From Calendula officinalis (taxonomy: Eukaryota > Streptophyta > Magnoliopsida > Asterales > Asteraceae), in assembly GCA_963853835.1 (NCBI GenBank), contig OY970824.1:67598884-67662883 (forward strand): a stretch of DNA of 64,000 nt. The letters run 5' to 3'. The translations under genes and the position numbers were made by a program. Of the stretch, positions 21,994 through 32,954 are shown piece after piece (positions within the stretch are counted from its first letter, which is position 1; the number at the start of each line of letters is the position of its first letter). Below the pieces are notes generated by a model, which worked only from the letters and a program-made list of their open reading frames with translations, made no database searches and was not told where the DNA came from.

Positions 21994-22002
21994 CTAGGGT
22001 TT
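21994..22002 (+). promoter_or_regulatory. Telo-box-like motif upstream of eIF3m
   Basis: CTAGGGTTT, the inverse of the motif at 21342, lies about 107 bp before the eIF3m start codon, in the probable leader or core promoter. Confidence 0.5.
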
Positions 22003-22108
22003 TATTCTTTCGCGCACTCGTATCCTGATACCTCTCTTTTGTGCCGAGTACGCGACTTGAAACACCATTGCAGTAGCTTCTACCTCCATCGTCGCTACCG
22101 CCACCAAA

Positions 22109-24628
22109 ATGACGACCGTAGTGCCTACGTCAGAGGAAGATCCGGCTCTCTCCGTCGTTCGTTTCACCGCCGAGATGTCTTGGGCCGAAGCCGGTTCTGA
22201 GGTATACGAAAGTGCCTAAATATTGCACTCCATTGAACATAGCATAAACCGAAATCACTGAATCAATTTTCAGCTGATTTAATTTTCGTCAAATTGAGAC
22301 GGCATTGGAATGTAGTATATTTAGGCATGTTTGGATCTGTAATTTTGTGGTTACTTTTTCATGGGGAATTCGCTCAATTTGTGATATAATTTAATGAATT
22401 GTGGCCTAGGTAGCTGAACCACAAGTGACTAGTTTGTGCTTGGAAGCTCAGGAATGCATGATTGCTGGCAGGTGGTTGGATTTGGCTTCACTAATGCTTA
22501 CTTCTGCTGATTTGGTATTTCCTAAAGCTTCAGAAAAAGGTTAATTTCAACCTGGTGCTTGACTTTCGTAATTTAATCAGTTCTATTGTCACATGATTAA
22601 CAACACAAGCTGTTCACTGTTGCATTTGTACCGTAGCTAAATGCTGTTTATGTTCAATTAATGTTTCAAATATGAATGAAAGAAAAGTAGGACATGAAAA
22701 ACATACTTTGGACCTATGAGGAAAAAGGAATATGTAAATGCAAGAACCATTATAATATTCTTTAAAGATTATAGTTCGTTTAGATAAACCATTTTTACAA
22801 TCTGCCATTTTTAATCTTTTCTCAGATCTTGAGTGCATATTCACTGTCATCTGCAATCTTGTTAAAAAGCCTGAAAGCATTAACGAATCACTGGAGATCG
22901 CAAAGCTCTTATCCACAAAAATTGCCCAGAAACCAAACAATAAACCTTCACTGAGATTGAAAATGTAAGTCTAAATTATCATAACATTATGCCTTTTAGA
23001 CAAATCATGGTCTTATGTTAATTTCCCCTGATTTCTTCAGCTTGTTCAATCTGTACAACATGTTAGACAACCCTTACAGCAGATTCCTTATTTACATGAA
23101 GGCCCTTGAAGTTTCAGCCAATGGAAAGATCACAGAACATATAGTTCCTTCATTTAAAAAGATTGATTCTTTATTGAAGGAATGGAATCTAGGATTGAAA
23201 GATCAAAGACAACTATTCCTTGCAATCTCTAATATTTTGAAGGGACATAAGAGGTATTAATAATAGATACAACTTCCTAACTCCCAACTTTTCACTAATG
23301 TAAACTTTTTTTTTTTTCAGTTTAGCAAAGGAAAACTTCAAATTTCTGACTAAGTATCTGGCAACATTATCTGATGAGGATACACATGTTATGGAAGAAG
23401 CAAAGGAAGAAGCTGCTTACACTATTATTGAATTTGTTAAATCACCTGACATGTTTCAGGTATTATATATCTAACTGCATTGGGTGCCAACATTTTCTTA
23501 AGATAATTTAGTTGATCATTTTCTTAATAATCATACAGTGTGACCTGCTTGAGATGCCAGCTGTATCACAGTTGGAGAAAGACGCTAAATATGCGTTAGT
23601 TTATCAGCTTCTAAAGATATTTCTGACTCAGAAGCTAAACGCATATATGGATTTCTATACAGAAAATTCTGCATTACTTGATAGCTATGGTGATTATCAA
23701 TATCAGATTTGAGTATTTCTTTAATGGAAGTCACAGGGGTATTTTCATTGATGGTTTTGTGATTTTTTTGGCATGGTTTAGGTCTTGTTCATGAAGATTG
23801 TATAACTAAAATGAGGTTGATCTCAATGGTGGATCTTGCTTCTAACGAATCTGGTCAAATTCCTTACTGTATAGTCAAGGACACTCTTCAGGTTTGCAGT
23901 CAAGCTCACAACTAGTGTTGGAAAATTGAGTGGGTTGGGTAACGGATCAAAACCAGTTTGGGTGAAAATGGTCATTTTTAGTACGAGTCTGAACGGGTCA
24001 GGTTGGGCTAGTTGGCACTTTCTTTTCTTCCTAATTTCTTTTTTACTTTGTTAATTATGATTACAAAAATAATTGCGTTACACTAATATCTAAATCTTTT
24101 GAGTAAAAATGCACTGTAACCCGTTTGACCAAATTGATTTGTTCCTTCGTTTAGTTAAAATTTCACCCATTTGTAAGTAAATGGGTCGAATTGTGGTGTT
24201 TATTACAGATAGAGGAGGATGAGGTGGAAGTATGGGTTGTAAAAGCAATAAGTGCAAAACTGATAGATTGTAAAGTTGACCAAATGAATCAAGTGATTAG
24301 AGTGAGGTATGTAGAAACTATGCTTTATAATTCACAAACCGGTTCATCTTTTGAATAAACATAATTAATTATCATTGTTAATTTGTTATGTTATGTTTAG
24401 CCGGTACGCTGAGCGTGCGTTTGGGCCGTCTGAGTGGGAAGCTCTGAGAAGAAACTTGACAACATGGAGGGTAAATAATTTCTTTCTCAATTCCACCACT
24501 CATTTTCTTGCAATTTTTACTGACTGTAAAAATATTTCAATGTTTAGAGTAATATTGCAAGTGTAATAACCACTATTCAAGCAAACAAAGTTACAGAAGA
24601 AGGTAGCCAACGGTTGATGATACATTAG
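22109..24628 (+). CDS. EIF3M: Eukaryotic translation initiation factor 3 subunit M (eIF3m)
   Basis: PCI-domain subunit of the eIF3 scaffold that helps load the 43S complex on mRNA in the cytosol. Ten coding exons: 22109-22201, 22410-22539, 22826-22964, 23041-23253, 23321-23459, 23539-23689, 23782-23891, 24209-24306, 24401-24470 and 24548-24628. All introns are GT-AG and phases join without error. The product is 407 residues, the usual size. The protein begins MTTVVPTSEEDPALSVVRF. Family blocks include CNLVKKPESINESLEIAKLL, LRLKILFNLYNMLDNPYSR and, in the C-terminal PCI region, QIEEDEVEVWVVKAISAKLI. It ends at TAG 24626. It is divergent with eL39, with 805 bp between the start codons. No lesion seen. 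Confidence 0.93.
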
Positions 24629-25513
24629 AGATTTTTGCTAACCAAGTTATATAATTCAAGACTAAAACAAGTCTTGTTATTTACTTAAATCATAATTTTG
24701 GAAAATTTGCCCTGTTTTTTAGTTACTTTTGCTTTCTTTCCGTTTGAATGTGTGCACTTGTTAGGCTGCTACCGTTACTGTATGAATTCACTCTTTACTT
24801 CATTTAGCATCGGATAGTATCTCTGTCCGATTGAATTCATCATTTATGTGATTTATATATTTTTTATATTTTTTGTGTTTTACTGTTTTACCTATGATCG
24901 TCATCTGTTAAATATATATGTTACTGTTTACGAAGTGATCTTTTAAGTCATTTCTTAATCTCCTTTGTTAAGTTAATTTTTTGATGTGTAATTTAATTCC
25001 TGATCATTTTTTTCCTTTTTTTCAACTGAGGACAAAAATTCCACGTGGTCAATGATGAGCTGTATATGTCCTGTCGTTAAGATATATATTTATTGTTTAT
25101 TAAGTCCACCGACACTACCCAATTATTCAATTAACCACTAACACTTCTTCCAAATCCAACCAATATTTACCGTTTACCGCTAAGTTAGTTTTAACTTATA
25201 AACCAAAATAGATTCACTTAAAACAAGTGTTATACAAATTCTTTCTTATTTGTTTATATATATAGTAAATAAATTAAAATAAATAAACTAACTCTATTCA
25301 AAGACCTAATATACCTAATTTTGAAATTCACTGGTTGTTATATGGTTTTAATAATTGGAAAAAAGGTAACTCATTTCTTTGGTATTACTAATAAAACCTT
25401 TCTAGATCATTTTGTAAATAAAATATTACTAGTAAAAAGATTGGTTGGGATATCGATTAAACAAAATATATTCTCTATCAATGGTAATGTCGGCAAGAAG
25501 TGGTTGGATTCCC
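24629..25513. other. eIF3m 3' flank and intergenic DNA
   Basis: T-rich sequence after the eIF3m stop is presumably 3' UTR. No gene found before the Harbinger element at 25517. Confidence 0.4.
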
Positions 25514-25800
25514 TTAGGCTAGTGGACATGTGGTGCCCTTTTCCGTCACATCATCGCCACCTCACACCCCCACACCAACATCACACCACATCATTTGGTG
25601 GAAATACCCACCACACCACACCACACCATTTTATTTTCCATCTCATCATTTCTTTTCCATTTATTTTTTAAACATAATATTAAACTTCCATTAAAATTAA
25701 AATAACAATACATTAAATTAAAAATACAAATACTTAAAATTAAAAGTAGAAATACTTAAAATTAAAAATACTTAAAATAAAAATACTTAAAATAAAAAAA

Positions 25801-27036
25801 CTACAATCCTAAATCGCTCATGGCTTTTCGAGCCCTTTCCTTCGCGGCTAGGAAATGTTGAAGATCTTCTTGCGGCAAGCCTGGCGGCGGTTGCATACTC
25901 AAAATATTCAAATTATTGATCATTCTTTGTTCGGTTGCAAGCTCCCTCTCTTGCTGGCGTCGTTCTTGTTCCAGTTGAACTTGTTGACGACGCATCTCTA
26001 CGCGCTCTTTCGTTGCCTCAAAGTGCTCGTCTAATCGTTTTTGAATGTCTTGCCTATGCTTGCTCTTCGCTTCCTTTTCCGCCGCATGCCTACCCGCTCG
26101 TTTAGCCTTGTCTCTTCCAATTGGTCGTTCAAGAGGAGATGGGGTTTTATCAATGTCATCGAATAGGTCATCGGGAAATTCATCGTCCCCTGCATCAAGG
26201 TTGACACGAGAACGACCATCAGAAACGTCAACCGATTGTGAACTTTTTGAGCGCTTCGATTGTTGTTGATCTTTAGTAATTGTGCTCATCCATTTTGGAT
26301 CCTCTTTTAAAATCAACCAATGTCGATCTAGCTCAAAAGCATGGCCATTTTTTTCAATTTTGTATTGTTTCTTGGCGGCCTCCAAAACATCAAACGCGGC
26401 CATTCCGCTACTTCTTTCCGACGAGAGTTTGTTGTATATACCATTGAATTTTGTAACCTTGTTGTTTATGTCACGCCATTTGCTACTAAGACTATTGTCT
26501 TTTCGATATGGCGCGACTCCCAGGAAGGTATGGAATTTAGAAAGAATGGCTTCCCAATAGTTTTTAATTCTCATGCCATTCCCGTCCTTCTCGTTTTTAG
26601 AAGTCGCACACCAAGCTCGGCACAACGCAAGTTCCTCCTTTTCCGTCCATGGAAGTTGTGTGTCTTCTTCCACATCGTCTCCCCCAACGTCTTCGACAAC
26701 CTCTTTTTCTTTCCTTTTCCCTTTCCCTTTCCCTTTCGCCTTTCTCTTGCTCCCCCCCGCTTGTTGTTCTTGTGTTTGGGCTTGTTGATGAATTTGTTGT
26801 TGTTGAAAATATTGGCCGGTGGGTGCAAATTCGGATACATTTTGTGAATATTGAGGTTGTTGAAATTGAGGGAGTTGAAATTGAGGTGCGGTTTGTGGAT
26901 AATATTGTGGATGTGGGACAACACCGGGATTTAGGATGTTGGCGTATTGGTCGAAGCAACCAAATCCTAGATTCGGTGGTATATTTTGTTGTGAAGGTTG
27001 GTTGGGTGTTTGTGGAGGATTGTTGTGTGGATCCAT
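25801..27036 (-). CDS. Harbinger Myb/SANT-like protein (NAM-associated type), intact
   Basis: An uninterrupted 411-residue frame. Residues 1-92 are rich in Gln, Pro and Tyr. A nuclear-localisation-like basic stretch SKRKAKGKGKGKRKEKE is at about 96-112. A Myb/SANT-like DNA-binding region with conserved tryptophans (PWTEKEELALCRAW, NYWEAIL, SSKWRDINNKV) is at about 126-200. From about 225 comes the region resembling the NAM-associated C-terminal domain, including RHWLILKEDPKW, an acidic linker and a helical, probably coiled-coil tail to 411 (ELATEQRMINNLNIL, KAMSDLGL). In Harbinger systems the Myb-like protein binds the element ends and helps the transposase enter the nucleus. Here it is alone in its element. 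The open frame suggests recent activity or selection. Confidence 0.88.
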   Translation of the reverse strand: MDPHNNPPQTPNQPSQQNIPPNLGFGCFDQYANILNPGVVPHPQYYPQTAPQFQLPQFQQPQYSQNVSEFAPTGQYFQQQQIHQQAQTQEQQAGGSKRKAKGKGKGKRKEKEVVEDVGGDDVEEDTQLPWTEKEELALCRAWCATSKNEKDGNGMRIKNYWEAILSKFHTFLGVAPYRKDNSLSSKWRDINNKVTKFNGIYNKLSSERSSGMAAFDVLEAAKKQYKIEKNGHAFELDRHWLILKEDPKWMSTITKDQQQSKRSKSSQSVDVSDGRSRVNLDAGDDEFPDDLFDDIDKTPSPLERPIGRDKAKRAGRHAAEKEAKSKHRQDIQKRLDEHFEATKERVEMRRQQVQLEQERRQQERELATEQRMINNLNILSMQPPPGLPQEDLQHFLAAKERARKAMSDLGL

Positions 27037-27168
27037 TGTAAGTAGAGATGTATGAAGATAGGAGTTTGTAGAGAGTAAAATGGGTTAATTGTGTGTATAA
27101 AATGAGTGAAAGTGTGTAATATATATAGGTAAATAATTTAATAAAAAAAACTTTTTTTTTTAATTACA

Positions 27169-27197
27169 ACGGCTATATTGCCGTTGTCAAACGGCTA
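27169..27197 (-). promoter_or_regulatory. Upstream palindrome of Harbinger element 3
   Basis: ACGGCTATATTGCCGTTG and AACGGCTAC on the plus strand. It lies in the same position relative to the start codon as the element 2 copy (5381-5411) and, more loosely, the element 1 copy (3536-3552). Confidence 0.5.
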
Positions 27198-27486
27198 CTT
27201 TTCCGAACGTTGCCCTCTCCCACGCTCGTTGCCCAACCTCCACCGTTGCCACTCTCCACCCACGCCGACCCCCCACGCCGTTGTGGGGGGCGGTGTTCCG
27301 ATTCCTTCCCACGCCGTGGGTGCCGAGTCAGCCCCCCACGCCATGACTGCCGTTGGCCCATTCCGGGCGGTCTTACGTCAGATCCTGTGGTGGTAGTTTT
27401 CCATGATCATTTTCACTTTATCACTTGTTTCTTTTTTAATTACTCTTCAATCTCAGTAAAAAGTTAGGTCATTACCAAATGTTTAA

Positions 27487-27802
27487 TACTTCCTCCGATT
27501 CAAAATAAGTGATACACTTTCCTTTTTGGGTGATTCAAAATAAGTGATACACTTTGAAAAATTACCTTATTTGGTAAAAAAAGTGGGATCCTCACCTACT
27601 AATTATCTACTTTAACAAAGTGAAATGACCTCTTTACCCTTATTTTTTACTTTTAAACATCATTAATCTCACTTTATTCAAAATGAGTGGGACCCATTCT
27701 CCACTAACCATCCAATTAATCTATTTTAATAATCATTATAATCTTTTATTTCAAAAACCGTGAAACTCAAAGTGTATCACTTATTTTGAATCGGAGGAAG
27801 TA
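27487..27802. mobile_element. Stowaway-like MITE, copy 4
   Basis: TACTTCCTCCGATTCAAAAT on the left and its exact complement on the right, so it is the best preserved copy of the family seen at 572-1768. The left arm is partly duplicated: GATTCAAAATAAGTGATACA occurs twice, at about 27498 and 27532. Confidence 0.8.
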
Positions 27803-28204
27803 CAAATGTTGATATAACGCAGCAACAAGAAAAACACTATCCAATATACAAGTAAGAATTTTACATCACCTCTCAATTTTGTTTACATCATTAAATTTTC
27901 AGAGAGACAAAAATCAAATATAATTAATAAAAAATGTTTTTAAGATTTCCAATAATTACTTTAAAAATTACGTTTACTTTTCCATGAAAAAGACATCGTA
28001 TGTTTGATGCACAAGATATGATAATTTTACCAAACGAAGAAATTTTATTATTTTAATAAAATCACCAATTGTGTAGACCTTTTCTTTTAATAACGATCAA
28101 ATCACTAATTTGTGAAAGAGAGAAAGACCGCTCCCAAATCTCTCTCTCTCACTCAAAAACACACCCACACCCAAGACGGATCTAATAAATCTTGGGAACA
28201 AGCA
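27803..28204 (+). promoter_or_regulatory. Probable promoter and leader of the COBRA-like gene
   Basis: AT-rich, then a CT-rich leader (TCTCTCTCTCACTC at about 28138) just before the ATG at 28205. No precise core element can be named with confidence. The Stowaway copy 4 ends about 400 bp upstream of the start codon. Confidence 0.4.
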
Positions 28205-29258
28205 ATGGATTACTGCTTCAGATCTCTCAGCAGGCTTTCCATTTCCACCATTGTTATCGCAATCTTGCTTTCCTCATTTAGTTTTACGTCCACAGGTTCG
28301 AATCTTGTTTATATTTGAGCTCCTGAAAATGCTAAATGTCATATTTTAACCAATTTAGGTTCTGGGTTTTGCTTAATTCCATTAATTTGTACTTCAATTG
28401 ATCAGTTGACTGATTGGGGTGAAATAAGTTGAAGACTTCATCAGATTTGAGCTTAATTGATCAAGATTTGTACTATGCAAATTGCTTTTTAGATACAGAT
28501 CAGTAGATCTTGATTGAAACTAGTCTTAAGCTAACCTTAATTGTAGATATTTGATCATCTTGAAATCAATGAATAACAAGATTTCTCCTAGGGTTTAGAG
28601 TCAAAGTAAAAGATTGACTAGATCATAGATCATCATTTCTTTTTAAAGTTTCTTAATTTTGTTTGTTAATTTACAGAAGCTTATGATGCACTCGACCCAA
28701 ATGGAAACATCACAATCAAATGGGATATTATTAGTTGGACACCTGATGGCTATGTTGTAAGTACCAAAAAATTAAATCTTTTTTTCTCAGTTTAACCATG
28801 TACTAATACCTAAATTCACATAGGCGGTTGTTACAATGTATAACTTCCAACAATACCGCCATATATCACCGCCAGGGTGGACATTGGGGTGGACATGGGC
28901 CAAAAAAGAGGTGATTTGGAGCATGATGGGCGCTCAAACAACCGAACAAGGAGACTGTTCAAAATATAAAAGTGCACAACCACATTGTTGCAAGAAAACC
29001 CCTACAGTTGTTGATTTATTACCAGGAACACCTTATAATCAACAAATTGCAAATTGTTGTAAAGGAGGTGTTATTAACTCGTGGGCCCAGTCTCCCGATA
29101 ATTATGCCAGCTCGTTTCAGGTCAGCGTTGGTGCAGCGGGGACCACTAACAAAACGGTTAAACCGCCCAAGAATTTCACGTTGCTTGCACCTGGGCCTGG
29201 GTATACGTGTGGGCCGGGAGTTGTTGGTAAACCAACCAAGTTTATTACTCCAGATGGA
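28205..29258 (+). CDS. COBRA-like GPI-anchored protein, 5' part only (N gap)
   Basis: COBRA family proteins are GPI-anchored at the plasma membrane and guide oriented cellulose deposition in the wall. Exons: 28205-28295, 28677-28756 and 28824 into the gap at 29259. In phase they give 202 residues. An N-terminal hydrophobic signal peptide (IVIAILLSSFSF) is followed by EAYDALDPNGNITIKWDI, then TPDGYV/AVVTMYNFQQYRHI, KKEVIWSMMGAQTTEQGDC, the Cys-rich PHCCKK and NQQIANCCKGGVINSW, and GPGPGYTCGPG. These match COBRA and its closest paralogues. The later part (CCVS motif, omega site and hydrophobic tail) is not in the window. The start at 28205 is preferred over an upstream in-frame ATG at 28112 because it begins right before the signal peptide. 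Confidence 0.88.
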
Positions 29259-29458
29259 NNNNNNNNNNNNNNNNNNNNNNNNNNNNNNNNNNNNNNNNNN
29301 NNNNNNNNNNNNNNNNNNNNNNNNNNNNNNNNNNNNNNNNNNNNNNNNNNNNNNNNNNNNNNNNNNNNNNNNNNNNNNNNNNNNNNNNNNNNNNNNNNNN
29401 NNNNNNNNNNNNNNNNNNNNNNNNNNNNNNNNNNNNNNNNNNNNNNNNNNNNNNNNNN
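29259..29458. other. Assembly gap (200 N)
   Basis: Exactly 200 Ns, the sort of round number used for gaps of unknown size. The COBRA-like gene enters the gap and is not seen beyond it. Confidence 0.95.
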
Positions 29459-30452
29459 AAGTTAAATCTCATAATTCGATTTTGAATCGTTTTTCCTCTG
29501 TTTTTGGCTTTGTTGTCTCTGTTTTCCTCTGTTTTTACATTTGTTTAAGTCCCTGATCTACGTTTGTGAATGTTCGGTAATATGCTTGTTTAGGTTCGTT
29601 TATGTTTGGTTATGTTCAATGACATACAAATATAATATACATCTTAAATTAGTGCACTAATTAATGATTTGGGTCGTTTGAGCCTGTACTTTAATGCTTT
29701 TATTTGTATCAAGAGATTGGTATTTAGTTTCATTAAAAAATTGTCTTAAAAAAACATACATTCGTTTTCTATTTTAATTAATCAATCGTCCTAATACTAT
29801 TGTTCATAAATAAAAACATAAAAACATACCATTTAAGAAAAAGTGCAATAATTACATTGTATCATCAATAAAATTTCATCTTTACTACTTTAAAGTTTTT
29901 TATTGGTTGAAATTAAGAAGTGGATAATAATTTTAAGACTTACCAAAATAGGCATGTGCATGGTTAAAGAACCGAATTGCTCGGAACCAAACCGAATCGA
30001 GAACCGAAAAAATATTTCGGTTGGACTGAGGACCGAACCAATGACGTGTTGGACGGACCAAATCGAGCCGAGAATCAGCTGGGACCGAACCAAACTGATC
30101 GAGAACTGATAAAGTTTCGTTGACCTTTTTTTGTGTTTTTCGGTTTTAGACCGAATCCGAACAGAGTTGGGAACCGATTTTGCATTAAAAATTAGAACTA
30201 AGAACTGGACCATTGATTCGATTTAGTTCGGTTCAATTTGACGATTCCAATAAGTTTTCAGTCTAGTTTGTACGGTAAGATAGACAAAAGAAGCAAAACT
30301 TTGAAGGCAAAGCAATGAAAACGTGGGAATAAAAAAGGCAATTACTTTGACCAAATCACATCCGTTACATTTTCCGTCCCCGTCGTTATCTCACGGCCCC
30401 CACTCCTTCATTAAACACTCACACTTTTTCCTCTGTTTTTTCTTCTTCTCTC
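29459..30452. repeat. Post-gap intergenic DNA with an accession-rich ACCGAA repeat patch
   Basis: No COBRA exon recognised. The interval 29950-30245 is dense in GAACCGAA/TTCGGTT words on both strands, a pattern common in plant hAT-type MITEs, and a small related patch lies at 1248-1320. The stretch 30290-30452 is the promoter and leader of the RGP gene. Confidence 0.4.
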
Positions 30453-32080
30453 ATGGCGACCTCCGATCCTCCTCTCAAAGATGACCTCGATATCGTCATA
30501 CCCACAATCAGAAACCTCGATTTCCTCGAAATGTGGAGGCCATTCTTTGAACCATATCATCTGATCATCGTTCAAGATGGCGATCCTTCAAAAGTAATCA
30601 AGGTTCCAGATGGTTTCCATTACGATCTCTACAACCGTAACGACATTAACAAACTTTTGGGTCCTAAAGCTTCTTGTATCTCGTTTAAAGATTCTGCTTG
30701 CCGTTGCTTTGGTTACATGGTTTCCAAAAAGAAATACATATTCACCATTGATGACGATTGCTTTGTGAGTTTTGGTTGTAATTGCAAGGTTTGGTGTCAA
30801 AATTTGATTTTGATTTTTGGATTTGTTGTTTAGGTTGCTAAAGATCCAAGTGGGAGAGATATAGATGCACTTCAACAGCATATTAGGAATCTTCTTCACC
30901 CATCAACACCCTATTTTTTCAACACACTTTATGACCCGTATTCAGATGGGGCGGATTTTGTCCGCGGGTACCCGTTTAGCCTCCGTGAAGGTACCCCCAC
31001 AGCCGTTTCTCATGGCTTGTGGCTCAACATTCCTGATTATGATGCACCAACTCAACTTGTTAAGCCTCGTGAAAGAAACACTAGGTAGTAAAAGTATCAA
31101 ATATTTGCATGTTGTTTTTTAAGGTTTTTGCATGGATGATTTGGGTTCATTTTCAGGTACGTGGATGCAGTTATGACTATTCCAAAGGGAACTTTGTTTC
31201 CTATGTGTGGAATGAACCTTGCGTTTGACCGAGACATGATTGGCCCGGCTATGTATTTCGGGCTCATGGGTGATGGTCAACCAATTGGTCGATATGATGA
31301 CATGTGGGCTGGTTGGTGTGTCAAGGTTGTTAGATTACCATAGAATAAAATGTTTCATTGTTGTGAAATTTTTTGTTATTTGAGTGATGTAAATGGAACA
31401 CTTACATAAGTTAGGTTATTTTTTAGTGACATTTTTACCAAGTTTCGCCTTAAGTAACAATTTGCTTTAAAAAATAAAAGTGATACGACTATAACGAAGT
31501 TTTAAAATTGTTCCATTTATGTCACCCAATTCAAAAAGTTTCACTATAATGTATTTGAGTGGTTTTTACGTTTAAAAAGAAGTTTTGAGTGACTTTAATG
31601 GAACAATATTGAAACTTGATTAAAAAGAAGTTACGAGTGACTTTAGTGTAACAATAATGAAACTTGATTACTATTCTACAATCTTCACCCTGAAATAAAC
31701 CGATTGTTTGACATTGTTGTTTCGAGAATATAAACCCTATTTTGTCACTTAATTTGACGGTTTGTGTTTTTTTATAGGTGATATGTGATCATTTGGGGCT
31801 CGGTATCAAGACGGGTTTGCCATATATTTGGCATAGTAAAGCCAGCAACCCATTTGTGAATTTGAAAAAAGAGTATAAAGGTATCTTTTGGCAAGAAGAA
31901 ATCATCCCATTTTTTCAAGCCATAAGTCTACCAAAAGAGTGCGCATCGGTTCAATCGTGCTACATTGAATTAGCGAGACATGTAAAGGATAAATTGGGAA
32001 AAATAGACCCTTATTTTTTGAAGCTTGCGGATGCCATGGTTACATGGATTGAAGCTTGGGATGAACTTAATCCCAACTAG
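30453..32080 (+). CDS. RGP: Reversibly glycosylated polypeptide / UDP-arabinopyranose mutase
   Basis: Cytosolic, Golgi-associated enzyme family that interconverts UDP-arabinopyranose and UDP-arabinofuranose for cell-wall polysaccharides. Four exons, 30453-30764, 30834-31084, 31157-31325 and 31778-32080, join in phase to 344 residues, close to the usual 345-360. Features: DLDIVIPTIRNLDFLEMWRP near the N-terminus, the DDD motif in FTIDDDCF (100-102), DPYSDGADFVRGYPFSLREG, MCGMNLAFDRDMIGPAMYFG, and IGRYDDMWAGWC followed by GLPYIWHSKASNPFVNLKKE. The catalytic DDD is kept. The C-terminus is short, ending in WDELNPN. In mutase activity RGP1/RGP2-like and RGP3-like proteins differ; I cannot assign the subgroup. 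Confidence 0.93.
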
Positions 32081-32954
32081 ACAAATGGTAATTGGAAGTG
32101 TGTTTTTAGGTTCTTTTGGTGTTGTTTTTTAGTAGGAAGATTCTTTCTCAATTAAGTTTTTTGATTTCAGGTTTTGTTCTAAGTTAATGGTTGCATCTTT
32201 TTTTAGAATTTGTTGTCATAGTTATAACAAAATAATACTTCTATTTTGACTTTTAAATTACAAACTCTTGGTTTTATGCTTGACTTGGAATTTGGGAATG
32301 TGTGCAATGTTTAGAATTCATTCATTTTCTTGTGTATCTTTCATTGACCTAGATATTTATTAATCTTATACCTTCAGTTTGCCTTCTCTTCACGTAGAGA
32401 AACCATGGGCACTGTGGCTGAGTAACCTTCCCTAGGTTGGCCATTCCGGTTGAAAAGTGAGTATTTTACGTGAGTATTAGTACTTAGTATATATACTTTA
32501 TAGTATGTAAGGTTTTAAAATATTAAAATTGCTAGCAAATATATATGACAAAAACTAAATTTCGGGGAGAGTAGTGTAACACAACACAATATATGATCTT
32601 TGATAGTTAGTGTGTAACATAATCCAAGATGGTTTTAATAATCTTTTATGCATATTCGGTATGGGGGTTTTCAAATATGCTAAGATATGTGTATAACATG
32701 ATATTCACTCAAAATAATACAAAGAAATATATGATTAAATTAAGAGATATCAAATTGAAAAAATAAAAAGAAAAGCAGGAAAAACCAGCAACATATCTAC
32801 CCTTCAACTAACTTACATATTTTTGCAATATTTATTCGATTAGGATAGTTGACCGTTGACTTTACAAGTTGGACTCACATTCACTTTCTGCACAGAAATG
32901 CAAAATAAAATCAGGAGAGAGATGTGATAAAAAGCTTCCGTTTTTAGTCTTTTA
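32081..32954. other. Convergent 3' flanks of RGP (+) and TRM1 (-)
   Basis: The two genes end 874 bp apart facing each other. AT-rich, no further gene or clear repeat. Confidence 0.45.

Larger units (their letters stand above)
25517..27372 (-). mobile_element. PIF/Harbinger element 3 (Myb/SANT-only, intact gene)
   Basis: 1856-bp element flanked by TTA (25514-25516 and 27373-27375). Its minus-strand 5' end is GACCGCCCGGAATGGG, aligning with the 5' TIR of element 1 (GGCCGCTCGGTATGGG). The 3' end, read on the plus strand, is GGCTAGTGGACATGTGG, diverged from the others. The 3' sub-terminal block (25550-25650) matches those of elements 1 and 2. It carries one gene, the Myb/SANT protein, and no transposase. 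Confidence 0.85.

Noticed and set aside
24629..25500. Possible extra gene between eIF3m and Harbinger element 3 (ORF at 25321-25671)
   Set aside because: Half of the frame lies in the Harbinger 3' sub-terminal repeats, and no domain is recognised.
29245..29556. ORFs running through the N gap
   Set aside because: The frame is only open because N codons are not stops.
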